Positions 17,435 to 27,367 of a stretch of 64,000 nt of DNA are shown here, one piece after another; within the stretch, counting starts at the first letter, position 1, and every line of letters begins with the position of its first letter. Below the pieces are notes generated by a model. The model was not told the DNA's origin, made no database searches, and saw only the letters and a list, made by a program, of their open reading frames with translations. Both the position numbers and the translations under genes were made by a program. This stretch comes from an uncultured bacterium (GTDB taxonomy: Bacteria; Hydrogenedentota; Hydrogenedentia; Hydrogenedentales; Hydrogenedentaceae), in NCBI GenBank assembly GCA_937124615.1, contig CAKZKR010000058.1, positions 1 to 64,000 of the forward strand. Reading direction: 5' to 3'.

Positions 17435-18379
17435 TTAGAACGACAAAGCATAGGGAATTGCACTCAGACATTCTGCAATATATCTATTTACAGGTGCCTT
17501 ACCTTCATATCGGATAAATTCTACATGTCCATCCAGGTATAGAACATTACAACCACCGGGAATATGATTGAAATAATTTGCTTTAGAGCCTATAGCGATA
17601 ATATCAAACATTGTCCAGACATTACTTTGCGCTTGAGCCGTTGCAGATGGATTATTTATATCGGTAATCAAAAAACGTTCAATCCCTTCACGAAGTCGAT
17701 AAACTACATCTCCTCCTGCATTGCCATCAGGTGAAAGTCCTGATATGTCGATGTCTGCAACCGTATAATTATGAGCCATAGCCCCTTGCATGGCCGTATA
17801 AGCAAGTGCCCGCCAGAACTGTCTACTACCCGTTTTAGAGGGCTGAAACGGTGTCAGATTCGTAGAGGGATCGTCCAATTCACATCTGTCAAAAACCCAC
17901 CCTGTGTATATATAACTGTTCACTCCTAATCGAATTCCTGCAGAGTGTAACAATTGCCCTGTTCCTGTGTCGCATGCATAATTTATGGTCCACTCCCCTT
18001 TTGAATTTTTTAGATTGTTTACTGTAACTTTTGAATTAGAAGGGCAAACAAGAATAGATGGGTCTGTTAAATATTCAGGATAAATTGTAGAAATCCTCGG
18101 ATTGAGGCCATAGACATAATTATTTAAACCTGTGGGTACTAATGTTTCGCAATCATATAAAGGTTCTGAATTGATAATTATCATAGGGAACCGTTCCCCC
18201 TTAGCTTCACCAGCATACATCTTAAAAATAAGTCCCCACTGCTTTAAGTTATTTTGGCAACTTGACCTTCGTGCTGCTTCTCTTGCTCGGGCTAATGCAG
18301 GTAGCAAAATTGCAGCTAAAATCCCAATTATAGCTATAACTACCAGTAATTCAATTAAGGTAAAACCATTTTTTCTCAT
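17435..18379 (-). CDS. DUF1559-type protein with prepilin N-terminus
   Basis: Begins with a type IV prepilin/pseudopilin cleavage and assembly signal: MRKNG followed by [19 protein letters not shown], giving cleavage by a prepilin peptidase before Phe6 and a hydrophobic first helix. The body is a globular domain, and the C-terminal block ([20 protein letters not shown]) is the H-X9-DG motif of proteins massively expanded in planctomycetes, Lentisphaerae and related phyla. Its role is probably a structural pseudopilin or surface fibre component. AAGGAG lies 8 bases before the start. A GspE/PilB ATPase (52842) and an ExeA-like ATPase (38119) are elsewhere in the window. Confidence 0.92.
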   Translation of the reverse strand: MRKNGFTLIELLVVIAIIGILAAILLPALARAREAARRSSCQNNLKQWGLIFKMYAGEAKGERFPMIIINSEPLYDCETLVPTGLNNYVYGLNPRISTIYPEYLTDPSILVCPSNSKVTVNNLKNSKGEWTINYACDTGTGQLLHSAGIRLGVNSYIYTGWVFDRCELDDPSTNLTPFQPSKTGSRQFWRALAYTAMQGAMAHNYTVADIDISGLSPDGNAGGDVVYRLREGIERFLITDINNPSATAQAQSNVWTMFDIIAIGSKANYFNHIPGGCNVLYLDGHVEFIRYEGKAPVNRYIAECLSAIPYALSF

Positions 18380-18491
18380 TTTATTACTCCTTATAACACT
18401 AAATTTAATTTTATATAAGTATTTAAGAATAAGATATAGTGGTAGAAAATTAGATTTGGAATAGGGAATTGATGAAAAGGTATTGAACTTG

Positions 18492-18818
18492 TTAAAAAGG
18501 GGGACCCCGATGAGAATTAGGTTGGAGAATAATTTGTATATAGATTATGTTTGGCTTTAATAGAATATTTTTATTAGAGTTATTTTTTATAAGGATAAAA
18601 AGAAATAATGAAATCAAAAATGGTGTGAATATTAAAATACGGAAAGGACCTTTTCCCTCTTTACCCCCAAAAGATTTGTCCCAGATACCTGGCAACAAGC
18701 CATGGAGAACAGCAATGATAAAATAGAAAACAAATATTATACAAAAGGCTTTTATTATTTTTTGATTGTATAAAAACACTTTTTTCTTAGACTTATATGT
18801 AATATTAACCCCATTCAC
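18492..18818 (-). CDS. Possible small membrane protein
   Basis: Unrecognised open frame of 108 residues starting with GTG. It holds two hydrophobic helices ([18 protein letters not shown] and [16 protein letters not shown]) separated by a loop with [12 protein letters not shown], and a hydrophobic patch before the end. Composition is protein-like, but there is no clear ribosome-binding site and nothing confirms expression. It lies upstream of the prepilin-like gene on the same strand with a 112-base gap that otherwise shows nothing. Confidence 0.4.
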   Translation of the reverse strand: MNGVNITYKSKKKVFLYNQKIIKAFCIIFVFYFIIAVLHGLLPGIWDKSFGGKEGKGPFRILIFTPFLISLFLFILIKNNSNKNILLKPNIIYIQIILQPNSHRGPPF

Positions 18819-18930
18819 AACAATAGGTCTTCTATAATTAGGTTTTAATAAAATGATTCTAAATCATTATATTACATCATTTCAAATTGTAAGGTCGTTT
18901 TTATTTTAACAGATGTGAAGAGCATATACT

Positions 18931-18944
18931 TATAATGTTATAAT
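18931..18944 (+). promoter_or_regulatory. Candidate -10 boxes for the mcsA-clpC operon
   Basis: Two TATAAT hexamers, at 18931-18936 and 18939-18944, precede mcsA by about 30-40 bases. TTAACA at 18906 is a possible -35 at 19 bases. I see no heptad direct repeat of the CtsR-operator kind around them. Confidence 0.35.
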
Positions 18945-18972
18945 TAAGGGAGAATATATAAGGAACACAGAA

Positions 18973-19500
18973 ATGCTTTGTCAAAAATGTCATAAAAAAC
19001 TTGCAACGGTTCGCTATGGGGAAGTCATTGACGGGCATGTAACTGAAGTGCATTTATGTCCGGATTGTTTATTAGAGGTGCAGAAAAATCCTAAAGGATT
19101 TAATTTTGCTTCCGTTGAATTACAGGTAAAAGAACAACGAGAAGATACAGAGGAACTGGCAAAAAAACCGAAGATTAAAACGCTGTGTTCTGTTTGTGGA
19201 ACACAAATTAATTATATACATGAAAAAAACAGAGTCGGTTGTTTTACATGTTATAAAACTTTTGGTCCTGATATAGAATCTATTCTTGAAGTTATTCAAG
19301 TGGGTAGTTCTCATATCGGCAAAAAATTAAATTACGCTAATGATGAGGAACGAATTCAGGCCCAAATACTTTTAGATACAAAAAAAGCATTAATAAGACA
19401 GGCAATTAAGTCAGAAGATTATGAATCAGCTGCGAAACTACGCGATGAAATTTTAGATTTAGAAAAAATTCTATCTTCATGGAAAATAGGTAAAAATTGA
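18973..19500 (+). CDS. mcsA: McsA-like zinc protein with UVR motif
   Basis: McsA is the zinc-binding activator/adaptor of the McsB arginine kinase in ClpC-dependent proteolysis. This 175-residue protein keeps the plan: four CxxC pairs (CQKC, CPDC, CSVC, CFTC), a linker, and a C-terminal UVR helix pair (EDYESAAKLRDEILDLE). AAGGAA precedes the start. The gene is followed after 3 bases by a mcsB homologue and then clpC, the same order as in Firmicutes but without ctsR in front. Zinc ligands look complete. Confidence 0.9.
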   Translation: MLCQKCHKKLATVRYGEVIDGHVTEVHLCPDCLLEVQKNPKGFNFASVELQVKEQREDTEELAKKPKIKTLCSVCGTQINYIHEKNRVGCFTCYKTFGPDIESILEVIQVGSSHIGKKLNYANDEERIQAQILLDTKKALIRQAIKSEDYESAAKLRDEILDLEKILSSWKIGKN

Positions 19501-19503
19501 TTT

Positions 19504-20646
19504 ATGATAATGAAAACATGGGTCACTAATAAACCAGTTTGGTGGAGAGAAGAGATATCAGGGGCTCCTGTGTCAATTCTAACAGTAGGCACACTGTGTC
19601 GTAATATTGCGGGATTCTTTTTCCCTATGAGAATGAGTGAAGAAGAAAAAAAAAGATTGGAAGATTTAATAAAAGAAAATTCTTTACAATTGGACGATAT
19701 TTCCATAGACGATTATATTAGTTTTGCAGGTAGTTCTCCAAAAGAGAACCTATTTTTATCAGAGAGATTTTTAGTGTCTTATGACTTGCTCTCTGGAATC
19801 GGACATCGTGGTGCATTTATTAGTAAAGACCAGCGTTTTTCGATAATGGTGAATGCGGGAGAACATATCGCATTCCGTGTAGTTTTTGCAGGGCTTCAAG
19901 TAGAGAAATCCTGGGAATTTTTGAATAAAATTGACGACCGTATGAGTACTTTTGTAGATTATATGACAGACTCACGATTGGGTTTTTTATCTTCGGACCT
20001 AAATCTAATAGGAACAGGATTAAAGTTTTTCATTATCCTTCATCTTCCAGGATTAGCAAGAACAGGAAGCATTAATCTTTGGGAGGAAAAATTAAAGTCT
20101 TTGGGGTTTTATTTAAAAGGGATAAAAACAGGCCCCCCTACGGATGCCCGCCCACTGGCAATCCCAAAAAATTTGATTGAACAAGGTTTTCATAGTACCC
20201 TATCCTCTCCTGTTGCGGTGAGTTTAATAGAGACTGTGGGTAGCCTATTTGCTATTGGCAATAAGTACACTTTGGGATTCTCAGAAGTGGAAATTGTTTT
20301 TTCTTTATCACACATGGTAAATGAAATAACGAAAGCAGAAATGGATGCAAGGCAAAGACTTCTTACTTCGAGTAAATTAACATTAGAGGATATGGTAGGC
20401 CGAGCAGAAGGAGTTGCTAAAGGAGCCAGATTTTTAGAATTTCCAGAAGCAATAGAATTATGGTCTGCTCTACAATTGGGTTATTCACTAAATCTTACTT
20501 CAGGATCTGTCCTTTCTTTACCTTTGCCTTTACTATTTGAACTTCAGGGGGGGCACATTGTTGTGAATTTAAGTTCAAATGGTAATAATACTGTAAAGAT
20601 GAGTTTGACACGTGCTAATAAATTCAAAGAAATATTTAAAAACTAA
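19504..20646 (+). CDS. mcsB: Degenerate McsB homologue (probable pseudokinase)
   Basis: By position and overall alignment this is McsB, the protein arginine kinase that marks proteins for ClpCP. Conserved framework: FSIMVN (113-117), HLPGL (180-184), NKYTLGFSE (253-261). The catalytic motifs are broken. The phosphate-binding SSRxRLARN reads LTVGTLCRN (26-34); the substrate acid block NEEDHIR reads NAGEHIA (117-123); the active-site TSCPTNxGTGLR reads [12 protein letters not shown] (163-174) without cysteine; and RGxYGEGSE is replaced by an insert of roughly 30 residues after KGIKTG (205-210). The C-terminal RDxxRA phosphoarginine pocket is also not kept. The frame is intact over 380 residues, so it is not a decaying pseudogene; an adaptor role is my inference. 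Confidence 0.82.
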   Translation: MIMKTWVTNKPVWWREEISGAPVSILTVGTLCRNIAGFFFPMRMSEEEKKRLEDLIKENSLQLDDISIDDYISFAGSSPKENLFLSERFLVSYDLLSGIGHRGAFISKDQRFSIMVNAGEHIAFRVVFAGLQVEKSWEFLNKIDDRMSTFVDYMTDSRLGFLSSDLNLIGTGLKFFIILHLPGLARTGSINLWEEKLKSLGFYLKGIKTGPPTDARPLAIPKNLIEQGFHSTLSSPVAVSLIETVGSLFAIGNKYTLGFSEVEIVFSLSHMVNEITKAEMDARQRLLTSSKLTLEDMVGRAEGVAKGARFLEFPEAIELWSALQLGYSLNLTSGSVLSLPLPLLFELQGGHIVVNLSSNGNNTVKMSLTRANKFKEIFKN

Positions 20647-20684
20647 AAATATATAAAAGAGATTATAGTTTCAGGGAGAATAGA

Positions 20685-23186
20685 ATGTTGTGGGAACGAT
20701 TTACAGAGAGAGCCCGACATGTAATTGCTGTTGCTCGTAACGAAGCAGTGAAACGAGGTAGTGAATATGTTCGAACCGAGCATATTCTTTTCGCATTGTG
20801 TCAGGAGGTTGAGGGTATTGCTGCAAAAGCATTGTTAAACATGGGTGTAGATTTTGAACAATTAATTCATGAGATTGAGCATCGTAGCCCTCAGGGACGT
20901 GCACTGTTATCATCTGAAGAAATAACATATACCCCTCGTGCTAAAAAAGTTCTAGAAATGGCAGCAGAAGAAGCACATCGTTTCAATCATACTTATATTG
21001 GCACAGAACATGTTCTATTAGGACTTATCAAGGAAGGAGAAAGTGTAGCTGCTAAATTGTTGTTGGAATTTGGTGTTGACTTGAACCGGGCTCAGACAGA
21101 AATTATGAAACTACTTGGTGAACATGGTAAACCCGGTAGTAAAGGAGAGTTACACGAACGAAGAAAATCTACAACTCCGGCACTTGATACTTTTGGGAGA
21201 GACCTGACATTTTTAGCAAGGGAAGGGAAATTGGACCCTGTAATTGGAAGAGAAATAGAGATAGAGCGTGTTATACAAATATTAAGTAGAAGAACCAAAA
21301 ATAATCCTGTTTTGATTGGAGAGGCAGGGGTAGGAAAAACGGCAATTGTAGAAGGACTTGCTCAATCTATTGTTAATGGGAATGTTCCCGATTTATTACT
21401 TAATAAACGAGTGTTAACATTAGACTTAGGTTCTGTTATTGCTGGGACAAAATATAGGGGACAATTTGAAGAACGCTTAAAAAGCGTAATGAAAGAAATA
21501 CAAAGAGAAGATAATATTATCCTATTTATTGATGAAATCCATACGATTGTTGGAGCGGGAGCCGCAGAGGGAGCCGTTGATGCGGCAAATATGTTAAAAC
21601 CCGCCCTTGCAAGGGGAGAATTACAATGTATTGGGGCTACTACAGCAGATGAATACCGAAAGTATATTGAGAAAGATGCTGCATTAGCCAGACGTTTTCA
21701 AACAATTTTTGTCGAAGCCCCTTCTCCCGAAGAAACAATTAAAATTCTTCAGGGACTTCGTGATAAATATGAAGCACATCACAAGGTTAAATATACAGAT
21801 GATGCGATTATTTCAGCGGTGAAACTTTCAGACCAATATATAACAGACCGCTATTTACCAGACAAAGCAATCGATGTGCTTGATGAAGCAGGGAGTCGGG
21901 TCCGACTTCAAATAACCACACGCCCTAAAGAACTAAAAGAATTGGAAATTGAAATAGAAAAAGTAACCCAGGAAAAAGAGATAGCAATAAAACATCAGGA
22001 GTTTGAAAAAGCAGCATCTTTAAGGGATAAAGAACGCCGTTTCCAGTCTTTGTATCAAGAGAAGAAAAAAGAATGGGAATCCCAGAGAGATTCCGCTCAA
22101 GCAACAGTTACTGCTGAAGATATTGCTTATGTCGTATCGAAATGGACGGGTGTTCCACTTACTAAAATTGGTGAGACAGAAACAGAACGATTGTTGCGTA
22201 TGCGTGAGGAATTACACAAGTCCATAGTAGGACAGGATAATGCTATTGATGCAATTACCCGTGCAATACAAAGGTCAAGAGCGGGTATAAGACATCATAA
22301 CCGTCCTGTGGGTTCCTTCCTTTTCTTAGGTCCTACAGGTGTAGGTAAAACACTTCTTGCAAAAAAACTCGCAGAGTTTTTATTTGGAGACGAACGGGCT
22401 TTAATCACTTTAGATATGTCGGAGTATATGGAAAAATTCACAGTATCTCGTTTAATGGGTGCTCCCCCGGGATATATCGGCTATGATGAAGGGGGTCAAC
22501 TCACAGAACAGGTGCGTAGACGACCTTATTCTGTGGTCCTTTTTGATGAGATAGAAAAAGCACATCCTGATATCTTTAATGCATTGCTCCAAATACTTGA
22601 AGAAGGTCAAATGACAGATGGAAGTGGAAGAAAGATAGACTTCAAAAATACGGTTATTGTCCTAACTTCGAATATTGGAGCCCGTAGAATTGGAAAATCA
22701 ACATCATTGGGATTCCAAAAGGATACAATTGAAGAAGAATATGAAAAAATGCGGGACCGTGTGATGGAAGAGGTTCGAAAAATCTTTAACCCCGAGTTTT
22801 TGAATCGTTTAGATGAGATTTTAGTTTTTCATCGGCTTACTCAAGAACAATTAGAAAGAATCATCGATATACAACTTGCCGAAGTTTCAAAAAACCTACA
22901 TGAGAAACAGATAAAATTAGAGATAACATCCGAAGCCAAGAAGTTTCTTGTGCAAATCGGTAGCAGTGAAGAATATGGAGCTCGTCCTTTAAGAAGAGCT
23001 ATCCAGCAGAGTGTTGAAGACCCACTCGCAGAAAAATTACTAAATGGTGATGTTAAAGAGGGAAATACGATAATAATTGCAGTTGCTGAAGATAATAAAA
23101 AATTAGAGTTTATTCAAAAAGAAAACAAATTTGAAAATCAGTTACAAAAAAACGATAATAATACAGTCAAATTAATTGCAAATTAG
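20685..23186 (+). CDS. clpC: AAA+ unfoldase ClpC
   Basis: Hexameric Hsp100 that unfolds substrates for the ClpP protease. The 833 residues show two Clp-N repeats (about 1-145), AAA-1 with Walker A GEAGVGKT (212-219) and [10 protein letters not shown], a middle domain with a UVR motif near 430-450 ([14 protein letters not shown]), and AAA-2 with Walker A GPTGVGKT near 550 and DEIEKAH. The UVR-bearing middle domain and Clp-N pair mark ClpC rather than ClpB or ClpA. GGGAGAA precedes the start. No clpP is in the window. Confidence 0.96.
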   Translation: MLWERFTERARHVIAVARNEAVKRGSEYVRTEHILFALCQEVEGIAAKALLNMGVDFEQLIHEIEHRSPQGRALLSSEEITYTPRAKKVLEMAAEEAHRFNHTYIGTEHVLLGLIKEGESVAAKLLLEFGVDLNRAQTEIMKLLGEHGKPGSKGELHERRKSTTPALDTFGRDLTFLAREGKLDPVIGREIEIERVIQILSRRTKNNPVLIGEAGVGKTAIVEGLAQSIVNGNVPDLLLNKRVLTLDLGSVIAGTKYRGQFEERLKSVMKEIQREDNIILFIDEIHTIVGAGAAEGAVDAANMLKPALARGELQCIGATTADEYRKYIEKDAALARRFQTIFVEAPSPEETIKILQGLRDKYEAHHKVKYTDDAIISAVKLSDQYITDRYLPDKAIDVLDEAGSRVRLQITTRPKELKELEIEIEKVTQEKEIAIKHQEFEKAASLRDKERRFQSLYQEKKKEWESQRDSAQATVTAEDIAYVVSKWTGVPLTKIGETETERLLRMREELHKSIVGQDNAIDAITRAIQRSRAGIRHHNRPVGSFLFLGPTGVGKTLLAKKLAEFLFGDERALITLDMSEYMEKFTVSRLMGAPPGYIGYDEGGQLTEQVRRRPYSVVLFDEIEKAHPDIFNALLQILEEGQMTDGSGRKIDFKNTVIVLTSNIGARRIGKSTSLGFQKDTIEEEYEKMRDRVMEEVRKIFNPEFLNRLDEILVFHRLTQEQLERIIDIQLAEVSKNLHEKQIKLEITSEAKKFLVQIGSSEEYGARPLRRAIQQSVEDPLAEKLLNGDVKEGNTIIIAVAEDNKKLEFIQKENKFENQLQKNDNNTVKLIAN

Positions 23187-23244
23187 GGCATTCTGTAGGC
23201 ACAGTATTAAAATAACATAATAAACTAATAAAGGGATTTGTTAA

Positions 23245-25557
23245 ATGTTGAGAAAAAAAGTATATACGGGCTGTTTTTTCCTTATCCTTCTATTTTGTGG
23301 AAATGTTATTGCACAATTAGAAGAATATACGGGAAAGGAAATTGTCGCTGTTCAGATAAAAGGTTTAGAAAAAATTAATGAACAGGTGGTTTTAGGACAG
23401 GCAGAAACAAAACCCGGTCAAACTTTAAATCCTCGTTCAATTGCAAGAGATTTAAAAAGGATTTATGGTTTAGGTTATTTCGTAAAAGTAGATGCAGAAG
23501 TTACTCCCGAAGGGAATGGTGTCAAGGTAATATTTATTGTTCAAGAAGAAAGAAGAATAACAGATGTTAAAATAATTGGCTGTAAAAAAATTAAACCACG
23601 AGCAATAGAACCTATCTTGAAACAAAAGCGGGGTTCCTCCTTTATCCCAGAACTATGTGAAGAAGACAGAAAATCTATTATTAATATGTATCAAGGGAAA
23701 GGTTATGCAAATACAAAAGTTGATGTTATAACTGAGAAAATAGAACCAGGACTTGTTCGAATAATATATTCAATAGATGAAGGTAAAAAGGCTCGGATCA
23801 AAGAAGTTGAAATTGAGGGGAATAACGCATTATCGGATCGACAGATTAAAAAGGCTATGAAGACAAAACCGGCATGGTGGTTTATTGGGGGAAAATATGA
23901 TGAAACAAAATTCGAAAGTGACCTTGACAATGTAGTTAACAAATATGGAGACCATGGTTATTTAGATGCAAAAGTAACACATACGGATGTCTTATATACA
24001 GACGGAGGTAAAAAATTAAAAATCAAACTATTTGTAGAAGAAGGTGAACAATATAAAGTTCAATCTATTCAATATGCAAACAATAACGTTTTTGACAATG
24101 ATGAATTTGAAAAAGAGATAAAAATTAAACCTGAGAATATTCATAATAAAGGGCAAGTTGCAATGGATGCCCAGACTCTGGAAATCAAATATCGGGATAG
24201 TGGTTATGTTGATGCAACAGTGGCTCCTCAGGTTACAAAAGATGAACAAAACAAAACAACAAATATTGCATATAATATATCGGAAGGGGAACTAAAATAT
24301 ATAAAACAAGTCGACATAACAGGAAACGATGTTACTCAGGACGATGTTATCCGGAGACAGGTATTAATAAAACCTGGTGAAAGATACGACGGCTCATCTA
24401 TTGAAGCCAGCCGTTTAAGACTCGAAAATACAGATTATTTTGACAAAGTCCGTATTACACTTACAGATGATGATGTAGATCCCCGATATTCAAATTTAAT
24501 TGTAGATGTGGAAGAGGGCAAAACAAATACATTCTTGTTTGGGGCCGGATATAGTACAGATGAAGGTGTGGGAGGATTCGCTCAACTTCGTCTAAGAAAT
24601 TTTGATATAACTAACTGGCCTCATTTTTCAGGTGGAGGCCAACAATTTTCCACTCGTGTCCATATAGGTGATAGAAGAGACCGATATAATATAAGTTTTA
24701 CAGACCCTGAAATATTTGGTTATCCCATTTCTTTAGGGGTTGATATATATAATGAATCCTATTGGGTTCGTGGAGGAGCCGATTATCGCGAAAACCAAGC
24801 GGGTGGACAGATACGATTTGGAAAATCCTTATCATTATATAATACGGCCCGTCTTGCATTTCGGGTAGAGGATGTTGATATTAGCGACCTACCATGGTTT
24901 ATTAATAAAGAAATCCGCAGACAGACTGAAAATTCAACAACAGTTAGCACCATTTTAAGTCTTGAAAGAAATACCTTAGACCGTCCAAGAGATCCATCTC
25001 GTGGAATTAATGCTATTTTGAGTTCCGAACTTGCAGGACTTGGCGGTGATAATAATTTTGTAAAGTTGCAATTTGACCTTTCATGGTTTAAAGCATTAGA
25101 TAAAAACAAAAAATGGGTATTGATGTTAAGAACTCGTGAAGGTTGGATGACTGATTATGGGGATTCAGATTATATACCATTAATTTACAGGTTTTATGCA
25201 GGTGGCACAACTACAGTTCGTGGTTACGATTATCGCGATATAGGACCCAAAATTCGTGAATATGGCTGGTTCGGTGATTGGATTGCAGAAGGCGGTAACC
25301 TTCGATTGGTTAATAACTTAGAACTAAAATATAAACTAACAAATATCGTCCGTTTGTATTCCTTTGTTGATATGGGCGGTGTTTGGAAAGACGAAGATGA
25401 TCTTGATTTATCGGACCTGAGATATAGTGCAGGTTTTGGAATAGGTGCCGAAATTCCAAGATTTGGACCTATTCGTATTGATTATGGAATTCCACTTAAT
25501 CCGGACGAAGACCAGGGAAATGGCAAGTTACATTTAACTACAGGATTGCAGTTCTAA
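23245..25557 (+). CDS. bamA: Outer-membrane protein assembly factor BamA
   Basis: Central subunit of the BAM machine that folds beta-barrel proteins into the outer membrane. A signal peptide ends near VIA-QLEE. Five POTRA domains follow, each starting with a strand such as AVQIKGLEKI, VKIIGCKKI, VEIEGNNAL, IQYANNNVF and VDITGNDVT. From about residue 450 runs the 16-stranded Omp85 barrel, with the conserved VRGYDYRDIGP segment. Length of 770 is normal. AAAGGG precedes the start. Together with the next three genes it forms a classic envelope-biogenesis block. Confidence 0.96.
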   Translation: MLRKKVYTGCFFLILLFCGNVIAQLEEYTGKEIVAVQIKGLEKINEQVVLGQAETKPGQTLNPRSIARDLKRIYGLGYFVKVDAEVTPEGNGVKVIFIVQEERRITDVKIIGCKKIKPRAIEPILKQKRGSSFIPELCEEDRKSIINMYQGKGYANTKVDVITEKIEPGLVRIIYSIDEGKKARIKEVEIEGNNALSDRQIKKAMKTKPAWWFIGGKYDETKFESDLDNVVNKYGDHGYLDAKVTHTDVLYTDGGKKLKIKLFVEEGEQYKVQSIQYANNNVFDNDEFEKEIKIKPENIHNKGQVAMDAQTLEIKYRDSGYVDATVAPQVTKDEQNKTTNIAYNISEGELKYIKQVDITGNDVTQDDVIRRQVLIKPGERYDGSSIEASRLRLENTDYFDKVRITLTDDDVDPRYSNLIVDVEEGKTNTFLFGAGYSTDEGVGGFAQLRLRNFDITNWPHFSGGGQQFSTRVHIGDRRDRYNISFTDPEIFGYPISLGVDIYNESYWVRGGADYRENQAGGQIRFGKSLSLYNTARLAFRVEDVDISDLPWFINKEIRRQTENSTTVSTILSLERNTLDRPRDPSRGINAILSSELAGLGGDNNFVKLQFDLSWFKALDKNKKWVLMLRTREGWMTDYGDSDYIPLIYRFYAGGTTTVRGYDYRDIGPKIREYGWFGDWIAEGGNLRLVNNLELKYKLTNIVRLYSFVDMGGVWKDEDDLDLSDLRYSAGFGIGAEIPRFGPIRIDYGIPLNPDEDQGNGKLHLTTGLQF

Positions 25558-25615
25558 TTTAAATACCCTTAAAATATAGTCTCTTTATTCGGTAATGAAA
25601 TTTTAAATAAAAATG

Positions 25616-25624
25616 TGATATACT
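25616..25624 (+). promoter_or_regulatory. Candidate extended -10 promoter before ompH
   Basis: TGATATACT is a TGn extended -10 box. Transcription would start near 25631, giving a leader of about 46 bases to the GTG start at 25677. No matching -35 element is convincing. Confidence 0.42.
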
Positions 25625-25676
25625 TTCGTTTATTATACAAAACTATGATTTAACTTAATAAAAGAAAGGAAAAGTT

Positions 25677-26270
25677 GTGAAAGGGAGATATTTTTTTATT
25701 TCATTATTTGTTTTAAGTTCTTTGTTAATTCCTTATAAAAATGTAATAGCACAGGAGCCTTCTAAAAGTGCCGATACAGGGACATCTTATAGAATTGCTG
25801 TCGTTGATGTTGAACTTGTTATGAGGGAATATAATAAGAGAAAACAGAAATACGAAGAACTTCAAAAAGAGGTGGATGCCCAACAAAAAGACCTTGATAA
25901 TCTAATGAACCGGATTGAAGAAGACCGTAAAAAACTTGAATCGGGCAAGGCTACAATGAGTGACGAAGAAAAACTTGATTTGAAAATGAAAATAGAACAA
26001 GAAGCAGCCGCATATCGGGCCGAACTTGAAAAAAGGCAAAAAACAATTGATAGCAAAGAAGAAAGAATTATTCGTGAATGTTTGGACGATATTCAGAATG
26101 CTATTAATATTATTGCAACTTCAGATAATTATCATCTTGTTTTTAATGCGGGTAAATCTTTAAAGAGTAGTTTATTATTTCATAGTCCAACAATGGATAT
26201 TACATCTAAGGTTTTAACACATTTAAACTCAAATTCTTCCGAACGTAGTACCCCAAAACCCAAAAAATAG
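25677..26270 (+). CDS. ompH: Periplasmic chaperone of the Skp/OmpH family
   Basis: Skp-type chaperones hold unfolded outer-membrane proteins in the periplasm on their way to BamA. The 197-residue product has a signal peptide (FFISLFVLSSLLIPYKNVIA), a core start YRIAVVDVELVMREY typical of the family, a long charged coiled-coil hairpin (about 60-130) and a C-terminal return segment (IIATSDNYHLVFNAG). The start is GTG at 25677 with GAAAGGA upstream. Position directly between bamA and lpxD is the usual one. Confidence 0.92.
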   Translation: MKGRYFFISLFVLSSLLIPYKNVIAQEPSKSADTGTSYRIAVVDVELVMREYNKRKQKYEELQKEVDAQQKDLDNLMNRIEEDRKKLESGKATMSDEEKLDLKMKIEQEAAAYRAELEKRQKTIDSKEERIIRECLDDIQNAINIIATSDNYHLVFNAGKSLKSSLLFHSPTMDITSKVLTHLNSNSSERSTPKPKK

Positions 26271-26320
26271 TAACTCAGGGTTATTAAAACATTACAATCA
26301 TATTTAAAACTCAATAAAAA

Positions 26321-27367
26321 ATGCAGATAAAAGCAATACAAATAGCACAATGGGTAGATGGTAAAATCATCAGGGGAGAAGAAAATACTTTAATAAGAAG
26401 TGTTAATAGTATTGAGAATGCCAAAGAAGGTGATTTAGTTTTTATAAGAGATAAAAAATACGAACCCTTTCTTTCCAATACAAATGCTTCTGCCGTGCTA
26501 ATTGCAGAAGAACCAACACTCCCATTACCTGAAACACTTGTGTGCATTATTGTGAAAAATCCTGAAATTGCTTTTATCCAGATATTGCAAAAATTTGGTA
26601 TCGAACAACAACCTTTTTTACCAGGTGGAATTCATCCTACGGCTATAATTGCAGAAAATGTTCAATTAGGAGAAGGGGTTACAATAGGACCTTATGTATT
26701 TATAGGGAAAAATACACGAATTGACAAGAATACCATTGTTTTCCCAAATGTTTATATAGGTGATAATTGTCAAATTGGTGAAAATAACTGTTTTTTTCCA
26801 AATGTAACTATTCGAGAAAATACAATAATAGGTTCACATTGTATTATTCATGCCGGTGTCTGTATCGGGACTGATGGATTTGGTTTTGTGTTCGATGGAA
26901 ACGAATGGATTAAAGTTCCTCAGATTGGACGAGTAGTCATCGGGGATAATGTGGAGATTGGGAGTAATACCTGTATTGATAGGGCTACCTTCGGGGAGAC
27001 AAGAATCGGTACAGGAACAAAAATTGATAATTTAGTTCAGATAGGCCATAATGTTAAAATTGGTGAGAATTGCGCTATTGCAGCAACTACAGGTATTGCC
27101 GGTAGTGCAGTAATTGGGAATGGTGTCCGTATTGGAGCCGGTTCTGGTATCAACGGACACATAACTATTGGGAATAATGTGACCATTGGTGCATGGTCAG
27201 GTGTAACAAAATCGGTAGAAGACGGATCTATTGTTTCGGGATTTCCTGCAGTAGACCATTCCCGGGCAAAGAGAATATTAGTTGCTCAACAATATGTGCC
27301 AGAATTGATGAAAAAAGTAAAAGATCTTGAAGCAAGAATTCAAAAATTAGAGAACAACTGCGTATGA
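26321..27367 (+). CDS. lpxD: UDP-3-O-acylglucosamine N-acyltransferase LpxD
   Basis: Adds the N-linked hydroxyacyl chain in lipid A synthesis. The 348 residues hold an N-terminal uridine-binding domain (about 1-100), then a left-handed beta-helix made of many hexapeptide repeats (IGPYVFIGKN, VFPNVYIGDN), the catalytic-histidine region NLVQIGHNVKIG, and a C-terminal helix (VKDLEARIQKLE). No ribosome-binding site is seen before the ATG, unlike its neighbours. Its last four bases overlap the start of lpxC/fabZ. Confidence 0.95.
   Translation: MQIKAIQIAQWVDGKIIRGEENTLIRSVNSIENAKEGDLVFIRDKKYEPFLSNTNASAVLIAEEPTLPLPETLVCIIVKNPEIAFIQILQKFGIEQQPFLPGGIHPTAIIAENVQLGEGVTIGPYVFIGKNTRIDKNTIVFPNVYIGDNCQIGENNCFFPNVTIRENTIIGSHCIIHAGVCIGTDGFGFVFDGNEWIKVPQIGRVVIGDNVEIGSNTCIDRATFGETRIGTGTKIDNLVQIGHNVKIGENCAIAATTGIAGSAVIGNGVRIGAGSGINGHITIGNNVTIGAWSGVTKSVEDGSIVSGFPAVDHSRAKRILVAQQYVPELMKKVKDLEARIQKLENNCV

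Noticed and set aside
18851-18866. Short inverted repeat AATGATTCTAAATCATT
   Set aside because: Seven weak pairs, no T-run, and no clear placement relative to a gene; not supported as terminator or operator.
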